A stretch of DNA of 34,467 nt from an uncultured Bacillota bacterium (GTDB lineage: Bacteria; Bacillota_I; Bacilli_A; RF39; UBA660). The translations under genes were made by a program, and so were the position numbers. The notes under the pieces were generated by a model. The model had not been told where the DNA came from, ran no database searches, and was given only the letters and a program-made list of their open reading frames with translations. Positions 28,526-34,467 of this stretch are shown piece after piece. Positions within the stretch are counted from its first letter, which is position 1. Each line of letters begins with the position of its first letter. The DNA is taken from positions 1 through 34,467 of the forward strand of contig CAMUYN010000008.1 in the NCBI GenBank assembly GCA_947165005.1, written 5' to 3'.

Positions 28526-29240
28526 TATTATTACCTAATTCAATATCATAGAATAAAAATGCTTGATTTATAACGTTATATCCATATCTAAGTATTCTAT
28601 TGCTATCTTTTATTAATAACTTAAAGTTATCAAAACCTAATCTATCATATATGTTTTTCACAGCTAATAAACTTAGATCATATCCATTATAATCATCTGT
28701 TTTAAAGTCTAATCCATGTGATAAGTTATTTAATTCTGGAATCTTTTTAGTATTGGATCTAACATTATTATACCAATCATTGAAATCATCATTTAATTCT
28801 TTCTCTTTTTCTCCGGAAAAGAACTGTGCACAGCCTTCATTAAACCAAGTTAATTTTTCCATTCTAATTTTATTAAATACTAGTTCCTCGTACATGATAT
28901 GAAATAATTCATGTGAAGCCATATGTACTCTCTTATTAAATAAAGGATCACTTTCATTTATGCTAGGATCTATATAAGCGTTTATCATTCCTTTATCATA
29001 AGTACCTACTGCATAAGATGGTAATGAATCTTTTTCTCCGCGCATATTATATATAAAATTCTTGAAATCATCTATATTATCAAAATAATTAATTGTCACT
29101 TTCCTAAAGTCTTCTACATCAAATATTTTTTTGTATAATTCTAATGATTCATTAAGAATCATTTCTAAATCTTTATAGACATGTTTTAAACTATCTGGTG
29201 CATATAATTCAAAATTATTATTATCAAATTGTTTTTTCAT
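28506..29240 (-). CDS. Putative gluzincin-like metallopeptidase (HELFH...NEGCAQ)
   Basis: 'HMASHELFHIMYEEL' followed by 'LTWFNEGCAQFFSGE', as in peptidase MA/M1-like folds; no signal peptide. Confidence 0.65.
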   Translation of the reverse strand: MKKQFDNNNFELYAPDSLKHVYKDLEMILNESLELYKKIFDVEDFRKVTINYFDNIDDFKNFIYNMRGEKDSLPSYAVGTYDKGMINAYIDPSINESDPLFNKRVHMASHELFHIMYEELVFNKIRMEKLTWFNEGCAQFFSGEKEKELNDDFNDWYNNVRSNTKKIPELNNLSHGLDFKTDDYNGYDLSLLAVKNIYDRLGFDNFKLLIKDSNRILRYGYNVINQAFLFYDIELGNNKTKGYN

Positions 29241-29270
29241 AATTCATTCCTCAATTTAATTATAACAAAA

Positions 29271-29290
29271 AAGTTCGCATTTGCGAACTT
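29271..29290 (-). terminator. Intrinsic terminator of the HELEH protein gene
   Basis: AAGTTCGCA-tt-TGCGAACTT with U tract on the minus strand. Confidence 0.85.
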
Positions 29291-30218
29291 ATTCTATACT
29301 ATATCTATTAGTAGTTACTAACCAATCTACTTTATCATCAAATTCATTACGAGTTACAGGTAAACCTAAAATTAATCTTCTGGTTACGCTATGTTTTTCC
29401 ACAGCATTATCAATAAGTTTTTGTCTATCAGGATCATAGAAATCTAATTCTTTCCATGCTTTTCCTCTACCTATAACATTTAGATATACTTCTGTAGGGC
29501 ATATTCCTCCCCTTTCCCATGCTTCTAAATGTCCATTTAAAGTTTCCTCAACTAAAGATGATAATTGGAATTCATATAAAGCAGGAATACGTGTTTTATA
29601 TATTTCTAATGACTTAATTAGTGTTTGATATGAATGAATTTGGGCTAATCTTTCCATTGGATCTAAATTATAAAATTCTAAATAACATGCATTTTTAAGT
29701 GCTTGTGTACTTAAAATTTCTAATAATTCTGATAGTCTTAGAGGATTATCTTTATTATCTTCTATTTCTTGTTCTAAAGTTCCTTTTTTTAAATAATATT
29801 CATATGCATAACAAGTCTTTATTAATTTTGTCTCTATTGTGCCATCATCTACACCATCAGACACTTTATTCTGGTAAGCATGCTCTAATTCGTGTAATAT
29901 AGCTTGAGTTATAGTAGAATTCTTAAACATTGTAATTTCATATCCATCAAATAGGCAATCATATTTACTTGAGTGTTTTAGCATAATATCTAATGATTCT
30001 GTATCAATAAATATATTCATTTCTAATGGATTATAATTTGCAAAACATACATCATCTTCTGATTTAATCAATTCACTAGTAAATTCAATTTTCTTAACAT
30101 AATCATCTAGATTATATTCTTTAACAAACATTTCTACTAGTTTATCAATATATTCCTTATCAACTAGTTTGTTTTGTTGAGAATAATCATACATTAATTT
30201 TAAAAGTTTAAATTGCAT
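29289..30218 (-). CDS. Putative metalloprotein (HELEH...PMERLA)
   Basis: 'ITQAILHELEHAYQNKVSDG' HExxH motif and a downstream 'DPMERLAQIHSYQ'. Confidence 0.6.
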   Translation of the reverse strand: MQFKLLKLMYDYSQQNKLVDKEYIDKLVEMFVKEYNLDDYVKKIEFTSELIKSEDDVCFANYNPLEMNIFIDTESLDIMLKHSSKYDCLFDGYEITMFKNSTITQAILHELEHAYQNKVSDGVDDGTIETKLIKTCYAYEYYLKKGTLEQEIEDNKDNPLRLSELLEILSTQALKNACYLEFYNLDPMERLAQIHSYQTLIKSLEIYKTRIPALYEFQLSSLVEETLNGHLEAWERGGICPTEVYLNVIGRGKAWKELDFYDPDRQKLIDNAVEKHSVTRRLILGLPVTRNEFDDKVDWLVTTNRYSIE

Positions 30219-30243
30219 AACATCCCCCTTTTGATAGCTTTAT

Positions 30244-30272
30244 ATTATAACAAAGTAGATTATTATTGTCAA
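30244..30272 (-). promoter_or_regulatory. Perfect sigma-A consensus promoter for the HELEH gene
   Basis: Minus strand TTGACA (30267-30272)-N17-TATAAT (30244-30249). Confidence 0.85.
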
Positions 30273-30275
30273 AAA

Positions 30276-30295
30276 AAGTTCGCAGATGCGAACTT
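30276..30295 (-). terminator. Intrinsic terminator of rplM-rpsI
   Basis: AAGTTCGCA-ga-TGCGAACTT with T7 on the minus strand. Confidence 0.85.
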
Positions 30296-30308
30296 TTGAA
30301 ACACAATA

Positions 30309-30725
30309 TTATCTCTTTGAGAATTGTGGTGCTTTTCTAGCTTTCTTTAATCCTGGTTTCTTTCTTTCTTTAACTCTAGAATCTCTAGTTATTAATCCTT
30401 TTGCTTTTAAAATTCTTCTGAAAGAATTTTCTGATGTTGGATCAGTATTAATATCATATTCTAATAAAGCCTTAACTATACCTAATCTAGTAGCTCCAGC
30501 TTGTCCTGAGAAACCTCCACCATTAACTACTACTGTAATATCAAATTTATCTTCAGTATTAGTATAAGTTAATGGTTGTTTTAAATCCATTACTAATGTA
30601 GGGAATGGAAAATATTCATTAACATCTCTTCCGTTAACAGTGATATTTCCTTTACCAGAAACCATTGTTACTTTAGCGATAGAAGATTTACGATGTCCTG
30701 TACCAGTATATATCTTATTTGCCAT
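30309..30725 (-). CDS. rpsI: 30S ribosomal protein uS9
   Basis: [27 protein letters not shown]...[24 protein letters not shown]. Confidence 0.97.
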   Translation of the reverse strand: MANKIYTGTGHRKSSIAKVTMVSGKGNITVNGRDVNEYFPFPTLVMDLKQPLTYTNTEDKFDITVVVNGGGFSGQAGATRLGIVKALLEYDINTDPTSENSFRRILKAKGLITRDSRVKERKKPGLKKARKAPQFSKR

Positions 30726-30734
30726 ACTTTCCTC

Positions 30735-31160
30735 CTATTTTAATTCCTTAGGTTGTTGAGCTTGTTGTTTATGTTCGCTACCAGCATAAACAAATAATTT
30801 CTTAATCATAGCTCTACCTAACCTTCCTTTTGGAAGCATTCCTTTAACTGCACGAGTAATCATTTCTTCAGAGTAATTAGCTCTCATTTCTTTAGCTGTT
30901 CTTAATCTTACTCCTCCTGGATAATCACTGTGGTTAAAATAAACTTTATCTTCAAGTTTATTTCCAGTTAAATTAACTTTAGAAGCATTGATTACGATTA
31001 CGTAATCACCACAATCTACATTTGGTGTATAAATTGCTTTGTGTTTTCCACGTAAAACTGTTGCTACTTTTGAAGCTAAACGTCCTAAATTTTGTCCGTC
31101 AGCATCAATAACATACCATTCACGTTTTACATCTGACTCTTTTGCCATAAATGTATTCAT
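30735..31160 (-). CDS. rplM: 50S ribosomal protein uL13
   Basis: [47 protein letters not shown]. Confidence 0.97.
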   Translation of the reverse strand: MNTFMAKESDVKREWYVIDADGQNLGRLASKVATVLRGKHKAIYTPNVDCGDYVIVINASKVNLTGNKLEDKVYFNHSDYPGGVRLRTAKEMRANYSEEMITRAVKGMLPKGRLGRAMIKKLFVYAGSEHKQQAQQPKELK

Positions 31161-31183
31161 TTTCTTTGTCCCTTTCTTTATTA

Positions 31184-31210
31184 GAATTAATATTTCCCGG
31201 GTATTAATTC
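31184..31210 (-). promoter_or_regulatory. Hairpin in the rplM 5' UTR, possible L13 leader
   Basis: Perfect 9-bp stem GAATTAATA/TATTAATTC with CCCGGGAAA loop between promoter and RBS of rplM. Confidence 0.45.
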
Positions 31211-31244
31211 CTTTTTGTGGGGTTTTTTAAATGTACCGATTAAA

Positions 31245-31273
31245 ATAATACTAAATTTTAGTAAAATAGTCAA
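31245..31273 (-). promoter_or_regulatory. rplM-rpsI promoter
   Basis: Minus strand TTGACT (31268-31273)-N17-TATTAT (31245-31250). Confidence 0.75.
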
Positions 31274-31303
31274 TATAATTATGTAAAATATTGTTATTTT
31301 TAC

Positions 31304-31332
31304 TTGATTATACATTAAAAACAAGATATAAT
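31304..31332 (+). promoter_or_regulatory. Promoter of the 41-aa basic ORF
   Basis: TTGATT (31304-31309)-N17-TATAAT (31327-31332). Confidence 0.75.
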
Positions 31333-31355
31333 TATTTTTGTTTGGAGGTCTTTAG

Positions 31356-31481
31356 ATGAGAGTAATAAAAGCAAATTTACCAGATGGTGTTAGAAAAAGA
31401 TTCGAAACAAGAATAGGTAAAAAGGTAAAAGTAGTTAATAAAAAGTATTGTAAAAAGAAAAATACAGTAAAAGAAAAATAA
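31356..31481 (+). CDS. 41-aa highly basic small protein, unknown function (not in the ORF track)
   Basis: MRVIKANLPDGVRKRFETRIGKKVKVVNKKYCKKKNTVKEK; RBS GGAGG 7 nt upstream of ATG; own promoter and terminator. Confidence 0.75.
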   Translation: MRVIKANLPDGVRKRFETRIGKKVKVVNKKYCKKKNTVKEK

Positions 31482-31503
31482 TCTCGAAAGAGATTATTTT
31501 TTT
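31480..31503. terminator. Terminator between the basic ORF and cdaR
   Basis: AATCTC-gaaa-GAGATTATTTTTTT. Confidence 0.75.
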
Positions 31504-32900
31504 ATTATAATTATTTTTACTGTTGAAATTTTTGGTTCATATATAACTCTACTATCGCTACCAACAACCTTTACTTTTACTTCATGTGTTCCTTCTTCGT
31601 AGCCTTTTAGATCAACATATGCCTCTATTTCACTAGCTCTTATATTTGTAATAACTGATTCAGTACCTTTTAGAATAACTGGTATTTCATTAACACTATC
31701 ATTAGATACTTGAACAACGTAATCACTACCCAAATTTCTAGCACTTAATCTAACACCAGAAACTTCTTTTGATGATTCATCACCTAAAGTAACATCAACA
31801 TTAATTGTAGTAACAGATAATTTTCTAATGTTCTTTGGTTTCTTTAATGTTTCAGTAAATTTTTTATTACCATTTAAATTAGTAACATCAATTTCAACTT
31901 CAATATTATCAATATTATCTAATGCTTCTTGTTTACCATATAAAGTTACTTTTTCAGAACTTTGTGTTATTCTTTCAATTGATTTACCAAATACTATGTC
32001 TTCAATTCCTTTAGGTACTACTAATATTGGAACTTCCTTACTTGGTGATTCAATATTAACAACAGCACGAACTGTTGATGGTACTAATTCAACATCTAAT
32101 CTTTTACCATCAGAATCAAAAGCTGCAATTGGAACTTCATTAGCTCCTCTAAGTAAGTTTTCTCCAACTTGAGGATCAGTTAATTTATTAACATCAACTA
32201 ATGCTTTAACTGAAGCCACTTTATTTATTGTTTCTTCTTTACCTTTAACTATTACTTCATTAATAGTTATTCTATCTTCTGCATTTTCCTTAGTTCCAGT
32301 TTCTTCTTCATTTGTTTTTAATTTATATAATTGTACTGATTTAACTGCTAATTCTGAGTCTAAATCAGATAGATTCATTACTTCTTCAGTAACACTCATA
32401 GTTCTTGATTTCTTAGGGCTGATAGTTACTCTAACTGATGATGGATCTAGTTTATATTGTACTGATGTAATTGCTTGTTTATATTTTAAGTTAACATCAT
32501 AAGATCCAACTCCTAAATCACTTAAATCTACTACTACTGTTTGTTTAGGTAATTGATTTGCTAAATATAGATTTGCTTTATTACCTATCATTGTAATATC
32601 TACAGTTTCAGGTATTCCTTCAACTACATATTCTTCTTCATTATAATTTGCTACAACTGGTTGGTCATATAATACTTTAGCATTTGTTTCAAGTAAAGAA
32701 TTACTTCTTCCTTGTATATAATAACAAATTGCTACTGCCATTATTAATGAAACAATTATGATGCCTTTTTTTGATTTTGTTACTATTTCTAATGGTTTTC
32801 CTATATTTTTAATTTTATCACCAAGTCCTACAAAGAATTTAGTAATAGGAATTATAACTTTCTTATCAAAAAACTTGTATATCTTCTTAATTAATTTCAT
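31494..32900 (-). CDS. cdaR: YbbR-domain protein CdaR (regulator of c-di-AMP cyclase)
   Basis: N-terminal TM, repeated YbbR-like segments (e.g. 'VVANYNEEEYVVEGIPETVDITMIGNKANL'), adjacent to cdaA. Confidence 0.88.
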   Translation of the reverse strand: MKLIKKIYKFFDKKVIIPITKFFVGLGDKIKNIGKPLEIVTKSKKGIIIVSLIMAVAICYYIQGRSNSLLETNAKVLYDQPVVANYNEEEYVVEGIPETVDITMIGNKANLYLANQLPKQTVVVDLSDLGVGSYDVNLKYKQAITSVQYKLDPSSVRVTISPKKSRTMSVTEEVMNLSDLDSELAVKSVQLYKLKTNEEETGTKENAEDRITINEVIVKGKEETINKVASVKALVDVNKLTDPQVGENLLRGANEVPIAAFDSDGKRLDVELVPSTVRAVVNIESPSKEVPILVVPKGIEDIVFGKSIERITQSSEKVTLYGKQEALDNIDNIEVEIDVTNLNGNKKFTETLKKPKNIRKLSVTTINVDVTLGDESSKEVSGVRLSARNLGSDYVVQVSNDSVNEIPVILKGTESVITNIRASEIEAYVDLKGYEEGTHEVKVKVVGSDSRVIYEPKISTVKIIIIKK

Positions 32901-33711
32901 CTATATCATCCTCCTCATTCTCTTTTTCTACAACGAATGTATCAGATTTAGGCATTAATTCATCTAATATAATTAATTTAACTTCATCTACTGATAAATT
33001 ATAATTTAATTTGCCTCCTACAGCTACTGAAATTCTACCAGTTTCTTCAGATACTATTATTGCAATAGCATCACTTTCTTCTGATATACCAATAGCTGCT
33101 CTATGTCTTGTTCCTAATCTCTTACTAAACTTCATATCTACTGTAGTAGGAAATACTGCACCAGCACATGTTACTTTATCTCCTTGAATAATTACACCAC
33201 CATCATGTAGTGGATTATTTGGGAAGAATATAGAGCATAATAATTCGTTAGATATATCTGCATATATCTTCTTAGCTTTATCTATATAACTAGATAAACT
33301 AGTATCTCTTTCAAATACTATTAATGCACCTATTCTATTTTTTCTTAAATAATCTAACGCAATACCCAATTCTGAAATAACTCTTTCTCTTTCATTAACA
33401 GTTAATGTTTTATGTCTTCCTAGTAAATTTGTTTTACCTAACTGTTCTAATGTATTACGTATTTCTGGTTGAAATATAATTATTATTGCTAAAGGTCCCC
33501 AAGTAATTAAATACTCAAATAATAATCCTATAGTAACTAAACCAAAATAATCACTTATTAGTTTAATTATTATTACTACTATTATTCCCTTTACTAGCAT
33601 AGATAATTTAACATTTTTTCTTATGCTTCTTAATAGGTAATATAAAATAACCCAAACTATACAAATATCAATAATTTTTTTAATAATTGATAAGACTGAA
33701 TCTAATGACAT
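32887..33711 (-). CDS. cdaA: Diadenylate cyclase CdaA (DisA_N domain)
   Basis: Three TM segments; PLHDGGVIIQGDKVTCAGAVFP and LGTRHRAAIGISEESDAIAIIVSEETG. Confidence 0.96.
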   Translation of the reverse strand: MSLDSVLSIIKKIIDICIVWVILYYLLRSIRKNVKLSMLVKGIIVVIIIKLISDYFGLVTIGLLFEYLITWGPLAIIIIFQPEIRNTLEQLGKTNLLGRHKTLTVNERERVISELGIALDYLRKNRIGALIVFERDTSLSSYIDKAKKIYADISNELLCSIFFPNNPLHDGGVIIQGDKVTCAGAVFPTTVDMKFSKRLGTRHRAAIGISEESDAIAIIVSEETGRISVAVGGKLNYNLSVDEVKLIILDELMPKSDTFVVEKENEEDDIDEIN

Positions 33712-33721
33712 ATAATCCTCC

Positions 33722-34420
33722 TTAAATCCTATTATTCTTTTTATTTCTCATATATACAAATAAAACTATCATAAATATTATTAATGCTAAAGCTACTGCT
33801 ACTAAAACAGAATATTTAATATTTATTTCAAAAAAACCAAAATTAAATTTTCTTGAAGTATTAGTTTCTTTTGTATTAAATTTAACCTTAATATTTTTTA
33901 AATTATCATCTTTTTTAATATACCAAGTATAGGTATTACCATTAACTTTATCAGCATTATTCTCTGTTACCTTAAATGGTATTTCTATATTTATTTCTAT
34001 ATCATCATATATTAATGATTTACTAGCATAACTAGATAATGGTACATCCTGATTGTATTCTAGTGTAATATAACTATCTTTTTTAGTTAAATTCACTTCT
34101 TTAATTATATCACTTTTAAAATAGCTTTCATAATCTTCTAATGTTTTAAAAGAAGTTGATGCATAAGATGTAATTGAATTGCTGCTTTCTGTTGTTCTAA
34201 AATTATATTTAACTCCATCTATCTTATATAATTTATATAAAGAATTAGCAGTTACTTTTGGTTCTTCACTTGATCTTGTTTTTAAAACATTTAAGTTTTC
34301 TGTTGCTGTTACTTTTTCATTTACTGTTAAATCTTCGTTAATATTTAAATTATATTTAACTGAACATCCACTAAATAAAAGCATTACTAGTATTAATAAT
34401 ATAATCTTCTTATTTTTCAT
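33722..34420 (-). CDS. Putative lipoprotein with C-terminal TM anchor
   Basis: MKNKKIILLILVMLLFSGCSVKYNLNI (lipobox FSGC) and a C-terminal TM followed by a basic tail. Confidence 0.7.
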   Translation of the reverse strand: MKNKKIILLILVMLLFSGCSVKYNLNINEDLTVNEKVTATENLNVLKTRSSEEPKVTANSLYKLYKIDGVKYNFRTTESSNSITSYASTSFKTLEDYESYFKSDIIKEVNLTKKDSYITLEYNQDVPLSSYASKSLIYDDIEINIEIPFKVTENNADKVNGNTYTWYIKKDDNLKNIKVKFNTKETNTSRKFNFGFFEINIKYSVLVAVALALIIFMIVLFVYMRNKKNNRI

Positions 34421-34467
34421 ATATCTCTCCTAGTACTATAAAATTATATCATAATTTTTGATTTTTA

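Noticed and set aside
1-34467. CRISPR array, tRNA or rRNA genes, IS elements
   Set aside because: No regularly spaced direct repeats, cloverleaf-like segments or transposase ORFs were seen.

Overview
This is a low-GC Bacilli/Tenericutes-like (Firmicutes) chromosomal window, almost entirely transcribed from the minus strand. The lineage call is inferred from AT-richness and gene content. Most of it is an origin-proximal housekeeping block: parA-parB, an MscS-type channel, DUF951, an AbgT-type transporter, ychF, rpsF-ssb-rpsR, rplI-dnaB, an M23 peptidase, a WalJ-like hydrolase, rlmH and ung, followed by rplM-rpsI and cdaA-cdaR. Accessory content sits at three places. (1) Positions 1-7466 hold a type IV secretion/conjugation-like locus: a truncated VirB4 ATPase, a PrgI-like protein, a VirB6/TrbL-like protein split into two ORFs, and three paralogous pilin-like proteins, two with different Cys-rich extracellular decorations. 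(2) Positions 9040-9260 have no conventional gene but contain nested, mutually exclusive RNA hairpins. (3) Positions 25996-30218 hold a lineage-specific cluster of three different HExxH proteins, interrupted by a well-formed SAM-I (S-box) riboswitch with terminator and antiterminator in front of an orphan 78-aa ORF. Also notable are a GerQ-like spore-coat protein, a tandem pair of membrane paralogs where gdpP normally lies, and an unlisted 41-aa highly basic ORF with a near-consensus promoter, RBS and terminator. All calls come from reading the sequence; no database search was run.
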